Source: Cardiocondyla obscurior
Taxonomy: Eukaryota > Arthropoda > Insecta > Hymenoptera > Formicidae
DNA length: 64,000 nt
Assembly (NCBI RefSeq): GCF_019399895.1
Contig: NC_091867.1
Span: 1-64,000, forward strand
Reading direction: 5' to 3'
The notes below the pieces were generated by a model, which saw only the letters and a list, made by a program, of their open reading frames with translations, had not been told where the DNA came from and searched no databases. Positions within the stretch are counted from its first letter, which is position 1. Each line of letters starts with the position of its first letter. Below are positions 10,641 to 20,348 of this stretch, piece after piece. The position numbers and the translations under genes are program-made.

Positions 10641-11866
10641 TTTAAGGGAGACGAACTAGTCGACGTCGATGCCGATGTCGACGCAGATGCCTCCGGCGCG
10701 ATTGTGCAATTCGTCGTCGGAGAAGCTTTATCGCGAGATGCGCTCGCGCGTGGCGTTTTGACAGAAGGAGTCGGAGATTTCCGAGTCGAATTACTCGCGG
10801 AAGCAGCGCTCGCTATACTGTTTAACGGAGAAGATTTCGGGACGGCCGGGGGGCCACGCACGCTCGGACTTCGCTCCGAAGAAAACTTGGGACGCGATTC
10901 CCTTACCGCAACAACGCGGTTCGAACCGTCTGCCGCGAGCAGTTCCTCCTGCCGACAGAGGTCCGTTACAAATTGAATGAGATCCTCGTATTTCGGAATA
11001 CTCTGACTTGGATGCTTTTGTTCGAATAAGCGTCGATTCGCCGCGTCTAAATGTCCTAGCGCTAACTGCAATTTCATAAAATCCAACGGGTCAGCTAACC
11101 GCAATGAACTAAAAGAATTCCAATTCGTCTGATGGACAGACAAGAAACGCCTCAATTCCGGCAAGGAAGGATCCCGAACCGGTTTGAACTCGAGGATTTT
11201 ACTAACGAAATGACTAGCAAGACGACGCTGATTGTTATACCGCATCTTGAGAGCTTCCCTAGCCAAGGGGTATCCGGAATCATCTAGCGGAAAGCCTGAT
11301 ATCACGGCGAGAGCCTCTCCTTTCAAGCTCGACTTCAAATATTGAAGTTTCTGTACGGCACTGAGCCTCCTCTCGTTGTGGACCAACGAGTCAAACAACG
11401 ACGCGAACTCTAACCATTCGTCCGTTTTCCCTGAAAACGACGGGAGCGGTATGCGCGGGAGCTGGGGCGCGTGAGGGCTCACAGATTGTTCGATAGGCGC
11501 GGATTCCGTCGGAGCGCGAGTCTGCTGTCTCAAATTGAGGTAGGTGGACGTGATCGTGTCAATCAGATCCACGAAAGCGATCGTCGGTTTGCCCACATCT
11601 ATTTGATGCTGAGGATCACCTACGTCGGCGTTGTACTCCCGAATTTTCTGATTGAGTACGTCCAACCTCGCCTCGATTTTCTTTAACCTCTCATACCGGG
11701 GTGTGAGAGAACTTACATTTGCGACGGTCGCGGATCTAAACTTATTATATGTGTCCGTCACAATTTCAAAAAGCATTTCTCGCTCCGACAGTAATATTCT
11801 ACTACGTCTCAGAACAGGAGACGAAACCGCAGGAGACTCCGGTTCTACCACCGCCGGAATAGACAT
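10496..11866 (-). CDS. gag: G1 gag
   Basis: A frame of 456 codons starting ATG at 11,866, about 70 bp after the primer site. The middle contains a capsid-like region (LPSFSGKTDEWLEFASLFDS, VQKLQYLKSSLKGEALAV) common to gag proteins of insect gypsy and Pao elements. The C-terminus is Ser/Ala-rich and then has two zinc knuckles: CWNCGGLHVFSRC, which fits CX2CX3HX4C, and CYRCGRRDVHVSSC, a variant spacing. It should assemble the virus-like particle and bind RNA. The stop lies about 20 nt past a slippery heptamer, which sets up the gag-pol fusion. Confidence 0.88.
   Translation of the reverse strand: MSIPAVVEPESPAVSSPVLRRSRILLSEREMLFEIVTDTYNKFRSATVANVSSLTPRYERLKKIEARLDVLNQKIREYNADVGDPQHQIDVGKPTIAFVDLIDTITSTYLNLRQQTRAPTESAPIEQSVSPHAPQLPRIPLPSFSGKTDEWLEFASLFDSLVHNERRLSAVQKLQYLKSSLKGEALAVISGFPLDDSGYPLAREALKMRYNNQRRLASHFVSKILEFKPVRDPSLPELRRFLSVHQTNWNSFSSLRLADPLDFMKLQLALGHLDAANRRLFEQKHPSQSIPKYEDLIQFVTDLCRQEELLAADGSNRVVAVRESRPKFSSERSPSVRGPPAVPKSSPLNSIASAASASNSTRKSPTPSVKTPRASASRDKASPTTNCTIAPEASASTSASTSTSSSPLKCWNCGGLHVFSRCSVPRTRLFCYRCGRRDVHVSSCPDCTKNEEGSRS
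10517..10523 (-). promoter_or_regulatory. -1 ribosomal frameshift heptamer A AAA AAC
   Basis: In the gag frame the codons read ACA AAA AAC, which contains the classic heptamer in the right register. Slipping back one base moves the ribosome from the gag frame into the pol frame (YKKRRGES), which overlaps gag by about 145 nt. The geometry is seen in the sequence; that it works is inference. Confidence 0.75.
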
Positions 11867-11930
11867 TTTAATACCCGTATATTAACGCAAATACTTGAAA
11901 TTTTAACTTCACGAAACGATATTTTAATTT

Positions 11931-11943
11931 ACGTTGGGCGCCA
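11931..11943 (-). promoter_or_regulatory. G1 primer binding site, tRNA-Lys type
   Basis: Minus strand TGGCGCCCAACGT, starting 7 nt after the 5' LTR end. It matches the well-known retroviral primer site for tRNA-Lys1,2 over 13 bases. Confidence 0.7.
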
Positions 11944-11950
11944 TTTTCTT

Positions 11951-13136
11951 TGTGCTAAATTAATTTTTCCTTCTGTTTAATTTTTGGGGAAAACAAAATT
12001 AACATTTCAAAATTCTTAAATTGCCTTTATCAAAGTCGGGGATGAACCCGCGACTCTGCCAGGAACGCAAATAACACACTTAGCACCGGCTATAATTTAG
12101 CACAAATCAAGATACGCAACGCTACGGGAAGATACACGCGGAACGCAAGAAAATACGCAACGCAACGGTAAAGATTTACGCACGGAACGCTAGAAGAAAC
12201 CGGGGTTGTCGGCACGCGGCGATACATTGCCCGCCCCCGGGTACCCCTCCGAGAACAGGCCGGATTCCGAAATTTTCCCAGCACGCGCGCCGGGCGTGTC
12301 ACGACAGCCCCGAATTCTTTTCCGAAACCACCCCCCTTTACCCCGGGGCCTCACGCAGCACTCACGCAAATACCCGCCGCACGCCGTCTTCACGTGCTGA
12401 TCACGATTCGACGTCCCACGTTGCGATGAACACGGCACTCCGCCGATTGCAGCTTTCCCTCGGTGGTTGGGGGTACTCAAAAAGAGCCGGTATAGTCCCG
12501 CGGCGCGGCGGTATCCGTCGTCGCCGTCCTCAACTCTCCTCTGCTGCGGTGCTTGCGCTGGCACCCCGTGCCGGTCACGTGATCGGTAGCTCCTCGCCGA
12601 TTTTCTCCCAAAAGAGCAGTGGCTCAAGATTGCCAGCCCCTGGCCGGAACCTGTTTGTTAAAAACAAAATTACTTATCCGGTACCGGGCGACTCCTGGCC
12701 CTTCGTCACGAAACGGCACTCACGGTACGGCACGTGATACCCGCGTGCTCAGCAGCTCGCCGGTCGCTCTCCCTTGTCGTTAGTCCCGCCGGGCGGAAAA
12801 TTCATGATCGACGTCGGCGACAGCACTCAAGCCCTCCATGGGCGGAAAATTCATGATCGAAGGCGGCGAGAGCACTCAAGCCCTCCCTGGGCGGAAAATT
12901 TATGGACGAAGTCGGCGAGAGCCTCCTCACTGTCTCGTCGTCGGTCCCGTCGCAGAGTTTCGCACCTCGGTCCTTGTACGACTGCCCCGAGACTCGCGAA
13001 CGGGCCCGTTGCCAGGCCAACCGCGCCGACGCAATACTCCTTATGGTACCGGTACCGCCAATTTTCGCGAGTCGGTAAATCGCTAGGTCGGTAAGCCGAC
13101 ACCGAAACCGCGAGATAACGTAGTTTTCCCGTTACA
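11951..13136 (-). repeat. G1 5' LTR (1,186 bp)
   Basis: Direct repeat of 5475-6977 without the expanded tandem array. On the minus strand it starts TGTAACGGG and ends GCACA, with TG..CA ends. Confidence 0.9.
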
Positions 13137-13140
13137 TGTG

Positions 13141-13399
13141 TCGCATAAAAAAAACTAGACTAGCTACAGTTTGCAATGAAGATTCAATTCAGCTGACTGA
13201 TACATTTTTTATTAATAATAATAGTGGTAGCTATGATGGGGTTTTGTGTATAAAAATGTATGGAACAAATGTAATGTTGCATGAGTTACAAAACGTTCAT
13301 CAAACGACGTTCTGTTACCGCTCTCGACAATTTTTTGAAAAAACTTTATTGTGTGGAAAAGACTATCCAGATGGATTTCTACATTCCAACTACTGCTGA
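13141..13399 (+). CDS. Second small ORF split by G1 (downstream part)
   Basis: Before G1 inserted, an ATG at 5452 would have led through the TGTG target into this frame, which runs to TGA at 13,397-13,399. The downstream part codes about 86 residues, including a polar segment with NNNSGSYDG and the end FEKTLLCGKDYPDGF. It overlapped the end of the Cys/His-rich ORF. I do not recognise the family. The region ends about 30 bp before a solo LTR. Confidence 0.4.
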
Positions 13400-13428
13400 C
13401 ACTTCAAATATACATAATGCGTAAGTAT

Positions 13429-13970
13429 TGTTGCACCGCAAACGGTGCGCGGAGTCCGTCCTTCGGAGATCTTCGGAGTTGGGCGAAAATGAGGAAAACT
13501 TTTTCAATAATTATAGACAATTTTATTTTTAATTACAGTTTTCTTTTCTTATTTCCCTATTCTTTTCTGCCACCACACTCGGTACACGATCCGGTGCTAT
13601 CGCACTACCTCGGCTCCGCGAGGTCTCTTTATCACAGCACGCGACCGAGCTTACGTTACGGATCCGACGATACACCGTCTTTTTTTTTTTTATTTACTCA
13701 CTGACTCGTAGGTGACGACCCGCGAGTATTTAACGATGACGTTGGGCTTTGACGTCATCAGATTGCATTGCCGAAACTCGGTTGTTCGGCTAATGCAACT
13801 TCAGCAATTTCGGCAATAAGTTCTTGAAACTGTTTCTCCTTTTGTTTTATCTATCTATAGCTCAAGGTGGGTTGCTGATACAGCATTACCCGATTTCAAT
13901 CTGTTGCGAGATCTTATGCCAAAATACTTTAAATAATATTATCTGTTGTAACAGGGTTTGGGTTAAAACA
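13429..13970 (+). mobile_element. Solo LTR related to the 19.7-28.8 kb retrovirus
   Basis: Starts TGTTGCACCG, ends GGTTAAAACA, and is flanked by GTAT on both sides (13,425-13,428 and 13,971-13,974). Blocks such as CTCGGCTCCGCGAGGTCTC, ACGCGACCGA and TTCGGCAATAAGTTCT match the LTRs at 19,744 and 28,259, with considerable divergence elsewhere. It is probably a relic left by recombination between the LTRs of an older family member. Confidence 0.8.
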
Positions 13971-14786
13971 GTATTAATTTAAAAAATTTTGTGAATAAAA
14001 ACTTTTTTTAATTAAAAAAACTTTTATATAGTGTTACGTCTCCGACTCCGCGTCTCTTTTTTTCGACACATATTAGAAAATTTAATTAAGAGGAAAGTAG
14101 ACCGTAGTCCATTGTAATACAAAAGAAAAACTTTAGAACCTTCTAGAAAGACAATTCTCAAAACTAACATATTCCGGTATTGGTTATTGCGTGAAAACAT
14201 AAAAAAACATGCAACAAATTGTAAATGGGCGGCAACGAAAACCAGACAAAAGGAATTTGTCTGGACATGACAAAAATAAAACCTAAAGGCTCATAAATAT
14301 TTCAAACTCTGATTAGACTGTCCATCATAGAAAAAGAAAAAGTAACTTTTTCTTAAAATGTAATTGCACATAGATTCTGAGCCTTAGAAAAACCAAGGGC
14401 GCGAGAGGCCCGTAATTACCGAAGTATGTGGTGCGGACAAAAGCAATAAAATCAGGTAACACAATGAGTCATACCGATGGTAAAAGTTTTCCCAGCATCT
14501 CTTTAAAAATGTTAATAATATTCTGGAAGGTTCGGAAGGGATAACTCTTTGAGGCAGAGCCTCTTATAAACATTTTATTTCTAAAAACCAATGGATCTCG
14601 GGAATTCCTCACCAAAATCTAGAAACTAAGGGCAAAAACTTAGAAGTTTAAGAAAATAGAGAAGGGATAAGGCGCAAGTGCCCAATAATTGTAAAATAGG
14701 AAAAGTGGAGGAACAAGATCAGCAAATGAAAGTTTTGAATTTCGGAAAAGTGAAAATTCGGCAATAGTCCTCCTCTTTTCCGAGCT

Positions 14787-14793
14787 TATAAAA
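14787..14793 (+). promoter_or_regulatory. Element B TATA box
   Basis: TATAAAA in CTTATAAAATC, followed after about 30 bp by the probable start of exon 1. The equivalent box is conserved in element A. Confidence 0.6.
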
Positions 14794-14817
14794 TCTTGTG
14801 TTTCGGCGGAGCACGCT

Positions 14818-14930
14818 CTCTTGCCTACCAGATTTCCAGCGCACACGTTTTGTTAAAATTATTGCGAGTGTCTGTTTGTGCAAGATTGCTGAAAACGCAG
14901 AGAAGAAGCATCTAGATAATCTCCGAAAAA
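14818..14930 (+). other. Element B non-coding exon 1 supplying the A of AUG
   Basis: The 5' edge is estimated from the TATA box. The exon ends CTCCGAAAAA|GTAAGT. It contains no ATG. Its last base A joins TGGAATCG of exon 2 to make the start codon. Confidence 0.6.
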
Positions 14931-15378
14931 GTAAGTCTCTACGATCAATTATGTTATCCCGCAAAAATCGATTCCATTAAATGTTTTACTTAATTTAGAG
15001 TGTTCTTTTTATTAATTTTAACTAAAGAGGGAAGAGAATGTTTGAGTTGGAGTTCCGGAGATTTGATTCTGTCCTTTGGACTTCGTGGTAAATCTAATGT
15101 GTGAGAAAAACTGCTTCCGAATATCAGCTGAGATACGCCGTCGAATAACCAGCGACTTACTGTGGTTCACGTCGCGAAATGTTGCTGGAAGTTTGGCGAC
15201 TATCCACGGTTTAAGAAAACGGCAAGCGGTCCTCGCCTAAGATGAACTGCGGAGATTCATTAATGGACGAGTCGAAAGCTTTGAAAATCGTTGGTGACGG
15301 GTCTTCTTCGACCCTTTTTTTGTTAAATTTTCCAAATCTTGTATTATAAAAATTAAAATCAATCTATAAATTTTTTAG

Positions 15379-16217
15379 TGGAATCGTCTAACAAGAAAAC
15401 TTTAAAGAAGAGCCGAGCGCGGCTAAACAAACAAATAAAAAACCTGAGGGAGCTCGTACGTCGGTTCTTTTTACAATATTTGGTCGCGGCGGCGCCAAGC
15501 GAGGAGGTATTTGTGACTCCTTTGCGTCACGAGGAAAGATCGTGGTCCTCATGTCCGGGCGCTCCGTCACCATCGCCCATCCATGGAGACCCGGAGCCGC
15601 TATTCGGTTATTTCCCGCCCGAAGAATCCTCCAACAACAGCATAGACAACATCCGACAATATTCTGATAATATCTTGGACATTTCAAGTCAATCTACGGA
15701 GCCGGGATCGGAGCAATTCCGCCCCACGTCTCCGTCTTACGCCTCAGATTCGTCCCTCATCTCCGAATCACAGTTTCCCGGAGGTGAATTTCGCGCTTGC
15801 TTCTCTCCTCTCACACCGCCTCCTTTTCCTTTTGTACCCGAGGAAGCCGACTCTCTGGACGAGGATGATTCCATCTCTCTCCCAGAAGTAGACTTTCCCG
15901 ATCAACCACCATCTCCCGTCCCGAGTATTGAGGTACTCGAGGAGCATCCGGAACCAAGGGAGGTAGTAGACCCTCTCCTGGAGCTCCTTTGCAGGGCCTG
16001 TACTCCGTGGACAGATCCTGTTCCGGTAGGGGCCTACTCCATCGGCCCTGACCACATCGAGCCAGAAGAAATCAGGAGACAGGCAGCTCGTTCTGCTCCT
16101 GATTCTCATTTTTTCATATATGGAATTTCCCTTCCTGGCCCCGATTCGATTGATAAAGTTTATCAAGGTGTGCGAAATTGGAGAAATAACCATAGACTGA
16201 TCTGGCGTTTTACATGA
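15379..16217 (+). CDS. Element B ORF, novel basic/acidic Pro-rich protein, 279 aa
   Basis: Exon 2 follows the acceptor TTTTTTAG at 15,371-15,378 and is open to TGA at 16,215-16,217. With the A from exon 1 the first codons are ATG GAA TCG. Residues about 6-30 are basic and helical (KKTLKKSRARLNKQIKNLRE). The middle is rich in Ser, Pro and acidic residues and includes SEQFRPTSPSY. The C-terminal third holds PSIEVLEEHPEPREVVDPLL, CTPWTDPVP, AYSIGPD and EEIRRQAARS. The same motifs survive in element A, which suggests past selection on the protein. There is no signal peptide, membrane segment, zinc finger or protease or RT motif. I cannot name the family; a regulator or gag-like accessory factor is possible (inference). 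Confidence 0.72.
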
Positions 16218-16701
16218 ATTCATACACACACACATACACACTCAAATTTTGTAAATACACATAAATTATATCATGTTAAAATTATATCTTTTAATCAGAT
16301 TTAATCCATTTTCGTATTTTATTATTCTTTTCGGCAAAACTTTAAATTTATTTTTGTACTTTAGATGTATCAATTAATATTAAATTTTGTTATCTTTTGT
16401 TTTTGAAATTTTTAATTAATTATTTATATTTAATCCTATTATCCTATTCATGCGAATAACCACTGCCGGTCCCAGAGAATAAGGATTTACCTCCTTTCTC
16501 TAAAAAAGAACCTATTACGCGCTCAATCTTAATCCGAAAATCTTAACTATTTAATTTGCGCGTAAACTTGCGTGGTTTCGGACCTCGAATTCCACACAAA
16601 ACTCGGTGGTGTGTCAACTCCCTACATTACCTACAAATATTTATTCTGAGGATTTCCTTCAAATATTCAATTAATAAAATATTTATCCTCTTGACGTAAC
16701 A

Positions 16702-17330
16702 ATAGCATCTTGTGTTATTTTCTTGAAAGATGGTCTAGTCAAGACAAAGGTCTGGTCTGAATTGGGCTTTATTGTTCAAGATAGATAGAGGTATAAAAGA
16801 TAATGATGCACATCGGATGATGCATGTAACCTAAGAACTTAAAGAACTCGCTAGATAGACAGAATCGCATTTGCGACTCACATACACCACATCCTCCCCG
16901 CGTTAACTAATACTTTATTATTTTTTTAAATCTATATTACTTGCTACGAGCAAATTTAAGTTACTAAGATGCCTGTAAATATTGTGGCGCTTTTTTACAC
17001 CACGTGAACTTTCGCAGTTTGTTCGCCGTGTTCATATTACTACATTCGTTTTTCGCTTGCTGTTCATTATCGCATATGATATCTTTAACTAATCGCTTTT
17101 CGGTGTCACTCCAATGTTTCAGCTGATCAGAGTGTCTCTTATATACTCCTCTTCCTTCGAATTCAATCAATACGCTGCGGGGTGATAATACAATTGCAGC
17201 TTTACTCATTGACGGACAATTTTTACGAAAGTCTTTAGCAAGTACAATATCATTTATTTCGAAATGTTGAATGTTATTATCCTTATAATTTTTAATTTGA
17301 GCGATTTGTTTAAATGTGTTGAAATAATAA
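16702..17330 (-). pseudogene. K02A2.6-like pol 3' end with LTR start
   Basis: On the minus strand the frame through 17,209-16,964, extended upstream to about 17,330, reads like the tail of a K02A2.6-like polyprotein: NDIVLAKDFR, SPRSVLIEFEGRGVYKRHSD. After it comes a purine tract GCGGGGAGGA and an LTR-like start TGTGGTGTATG near 16,901, then AACAATAAAGCCC near 16,770. The LTR is cut by element B at 16,702. Confidence 0.5.
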
Positions 17331-17332
17331 AA

Positions 17333-17540
17333 TCATAATAGTATTTTATATATATTTTATCGAGCGTTTCCTAGTAATATTTTTCTCTGTAACCAGACGC
17401 CAAGGGCTTTGAAATAATCGCTTAGCATTATATCCTGCAAGGGACTGTCCCGTTTTATTCGCACAGGCTTTGTTCGCGTACGCTCTATTAGCATGTAGTT
17501 AGTCTCGCCTTGGCAACTGGCACGTATACATCTCCCCTTG
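17333..17540 (-). repeat. LTR-like segment inside the K02A2.6-like remnant
   Basis: Minus strand AAGGGGAGA precedes TGTATACGTGCC near 17,532, which looks like a polypurine tract followed by an LTR start. The segment separates the integrase fragment from the polyprotein tail. Boundaries are approximate. Confidence 0.35.
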
Positions 17541-17617
17541 TTATGTACTTTTAATCATTAATTAAAGTACTCTTTTAATTTTATTCCTTTCTTTTAATTC
17601 CTCCCAAAACAAAAGTT

Positions 17618-18151
17618 TCAACAAAATGCAATAGATGTTTTAATATCTGGGTGTAATAATTGTAACGGAGTTGGTAATTCTCGTTTAAAGAGAAGTTTCG
17701 CCGGTGTTTCGCCTGTTGTCGTATGAGGAGTAGTTCGGTACGTGAACAAAAATTTTTCTATTGCTATAGGTATACTAACAGCTTCGCTTTCAGTTATAGC
17801 TTTAAGTTTTTTTTTAAACGTTTTTACAAGATTTTCTGCTGCTTCATTGATTGCGGGATGATTTGGAGCAGTAAATGTATGCTTAATGCCCAGTTGTTTA
17901 AAAAAATTTTGACATTTTTCACTCGTAAAATGTGTGCCGGAATCCGTAACAATTTGTAATGGTAAGCCGTGAATCGTAAACACTTTCTTAAATAAATCGA
18001 TTGTTGCTTTTGCTGTCATGTTTTTAACTATAAAAATTTCCGGCCACTTTGAATATGCGTCAATTAATAATAAATAAACGTGGCCAAGATATGGTCCGGC
18101 AAAGTCCGCATGAACACGTTGCCAAGGAGATTCTGGCCAAGGCCATGGCAA
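17618..18151 (-). pseudogene. K02A2.6-like integrase fragment
   Basis: The frame contains WQRVHADFAGPY, IDAYSKWPEI, IVTDSGTHFTS and a degraded HPAINEAAEN, where these elements normally read NGAAER. This is the DDE integrase core. Upstream at 18,474-18,268 a further frame (LWGQRVVVPPKF) matches the linker and zinc finger region. Stops and frameshifts separate the pieces, so it is inactive. Confidence 0.7.
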
Positions 18152-18519
18152 TAATTCAGTTTTCTTAGGGAAATCTTTAACTTGCGCGCAGTAAATACAA
18201 GATCTTGCTTTTTCTTTGAATTGTTAATCTATGCCTGGCCACCAAACTGTTGATCGAGCTAAACTTTTCATTTTAACAATACCCAAATGCCCATCATGTA
18301 ATTGATCAACAATTTGAGATTAAATTTAGGAGGTACAACAACTCGTTGACCCCATAACAGACAGCCTATTTCTAATGATAATTTATCTTTACGCGATGCA
18401 TATGCTTTTAATTCTTCCGGAAATTTTTTACGTTTGGGCCAACCGCGTTCAACCATACATTTAATAATTGCCAATGTTTTGTCATTTGCAGTGTAACGTG
18501 CTACCGTTTTATAGTCTAA

Positions 18520-19743
18520 TCATGTGATTTGACTTTGAACCACATAATACAAATACGTATACTTATCAATTTCGGTTAACATATTGGTATCGTTTTCCTG
18601 ATTAATTGGCATTCGTGTTAAAGTGTCTGCAACAATATTTTTGTTTGTCCGTATACATTGTATATCAAAATCGAAAGCAGATAAAAAATACGCCCAATTT
18701 TGCAATCTACTAGTTGCCATTTTCGGAATACCTTTTGTTGGGCCAAAAATTCTATGCAGAGATTTATTATCTGTACGTAAGATAAAATGTTTCCCAAATA
18801 AGTAATCGTAAAATCTAGTAATACCAAAAATAATTGCAGCAGCCTCTTTATCAATTTGAGAATATTCTTCCTGTGCTTTCGTTAAGCGTTTTGAGGCAAA
18901 TGCCACAAGTTTTTCGCCGTCAGGATACGGTTGATTAAGATAAGCACAAATGGCCTTGCGGTAATGCGTCGCATGTTAAAATTACATCTTTCGTCGGATC
19001 GAAGTTAACAACTATTTGTTTAAGTTTCTCTTTTGCTACTTTAAATGCTTTTTCGCATTCGTCGGGCCATGTAAAAGTTTGTGCAGTATTGCATTCATAT
19101 AACGGTTTCAATACTGCGGCTCTATTTTTAAACAACCGACAATAATAATTAATTTTACCTAAGATTAATTGTAATTCTTTTGCGTTTTGTGGAGCTTGCA
19201 TTTCGGTAATTGCTTTGAATTTATTTTTGTCAATACTAATTGTATTACCTTTAATTTTGAATCCGAAATATTTAATTTCTTTTTTAAAGAACTTACATTT
19301 GTTAACGCGTACTTTTAATCCGCATTTCTTTAGTATTGAAAAAATTCGTTCCAAATTTTGTAAATGTTTTGTGTCGGACTTTCCCGTAATTACGATATCG
19401 TCTACTACAATTGCGACTCCCGAGATTCCTTTTAATATTTTTTCCATCTGGAGTTGAAAAATTCCCGGTCCTAAACTTATACCATACGCCATGTATTTAT
19501 AACGGAATAACCCTCTATGCGTATTTATTGTTAACAAATGTTGCGATTCTCTACCGGCGTCTACCGGCATTTGGAGATAAGCCTCCTTTAAATCGATTTT
19601 CGAATATCGATCACCGCCTTGCAATTTTGCTATTGCATGATCAAAATTTGGAGCTGGATGTCGAACCGTTATTAATTGCAGGTTAAGTGTTACTTTGAAA
19701 TCTGCGCAAATTCTCACATCTCCGACCGGTTTCAACACAGGCA
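18520..19743 (-). pseudogene. K02A2.6-like reverse transcriptase and RNase H, broken
   Basis: Frame 19,743-18,935 has VLKPVGDVRICADFKVTLN, KIDLKEAYLQMPVD, an IVVDDIVITG active-site region (VVDD) and FGFKIK. It ends at a frameshift. RNase H resumes at 18,906 with FASKRLTKAQEEYSQIDKEA and TDNKSLHRIF. The RT is cut at 19,743 by the retrovirus; its upstream part lies at 28,783-28,855 and rejoins in frame. Confidence 0.75.
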
Positions 19744-20267
19744 TGTTGCACCGGGGCCGGTGCACGGGGTCCGTCCTTCGGGATCCGTGAGGGAGGGCGA
19801 AATGATTTGTTTTAAATAAAAAGGATTAGAGTTTTATTCAATTACACTGTTGTACTTGTCTATCTCCTTATGGTTCCCTTTCGTTGGTTCGGCGCACGTA
19901 CTCGCGTTGTCACGCGTCCTCGGCTCCGCGAGGTCTCCTCTTACTTGGCACGCGACCGAACTTTCGTTATCACCGCTCTCAGTTTACGGTACGGACTATA
20001 ATGCGACTGCCCGTCCGTGACGGGCCGCGGTTATTTAATAGTGACGCAGGGCCTTGGCCTCCTCGGGTTGCAATGCCGAACTTCGGTAGTTCGGCGAATG
20101 CAACCTCAGCGATTTCGGCAATAAGTTCTCGCACGTGTTTCTTTTATTATTTAATTTCTTAAGGAGGTTGCTGATCTTGCATCCTCCGAGGTTATTTAAT
20201 TACGAGAGACTTATTCCGAAATGCCCTGCGTCATGTATCGTGTTGTAACGGGGTTTGGGTTACAACA
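19744..20267 (-). repeat. Retrovirus 3' LTR (524 bp)
   Basis: Ends TGTTG..CAACA. Nearly identical to 28,259-28,782, with two substitutions seen. The antisense ORFs in both LTRs are shadows. Confidence 0.92.
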
Positions 20268-20290
20268 TCCCTCCCCTAGGGGAAGAAAGG
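20268..20290 (-). promoter_or_regulatory. Retrovirus polypurine tract
   Basis: Minus strand GAAAGG..CCCCTAGGGGAGGGA abuts the 3' LTR, a purine-rich primer for plus-strand synthesis. Confidence 0.6.
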
Positions 20291-20348
20291 TTGAGTGTGT
20301 TTATACACCTCAATCTTTTCTTCCTTACAATATGTTTTCTTATTCTAC

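Larger units (their letters stand above)
5475..13136 (-). mobile_element. Complete Ty3/gypsy retrotransposon G1
   Basis: Two long direct repeats (5475-6977 and 11,951-13,136) bracket gag and pol on the minus strand. The 4-bp duplication TGTG flanks the element (5471-5474 and 13,137-13,140). Just inside the 5' LTR is a tRNA-Lys-type primer site, and just before the 3' LTR a G-rich polypurine tract. Gag and pol are each one open frame, linked by a -1 slippery site, and there is no env. The LTRs are near-identical apart from a tandem-repeat expansion in the 3' copy and scattered single-base differences, which suggests recent insertion. It may still be competent except for the altered pol end described below. 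Confidence 0.92.
14032..16701 (+). mobile_element. Element B: 2.7-kb LTR-like unit with intact spliced ORF
   Basis: Starts TGTTACGTC and ends GACGTAACA, with a perfect ATAG duplication at 14,028-14,031 and 16,702-16,705. It is the same family as element A. In order it holds about 755 bp of leader sequence, a TATA box at 14,787, a first exon ending at 14,930, a 448-bp intron, the ORF to 16,217, a conserved CCCAGAGAATAAG block near 16,475 and AATAAA at 16,673. If it is a solo LTR it is unusually long and codes a protein. No second copy of its start is present internally, so it is not a short element with its own LTR pair. Confidence 0.78.

Noticed and set aside
15768..16241. 157-codon minus ORF
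   Set aside because: Antisense of element B's ORF, which is supported by conservation with element A.
19884..20162. 92-codon ORF, repeated at 28,399-28,677
   Set aside because: It is antisense within both LTRs of the same element and has no motif.
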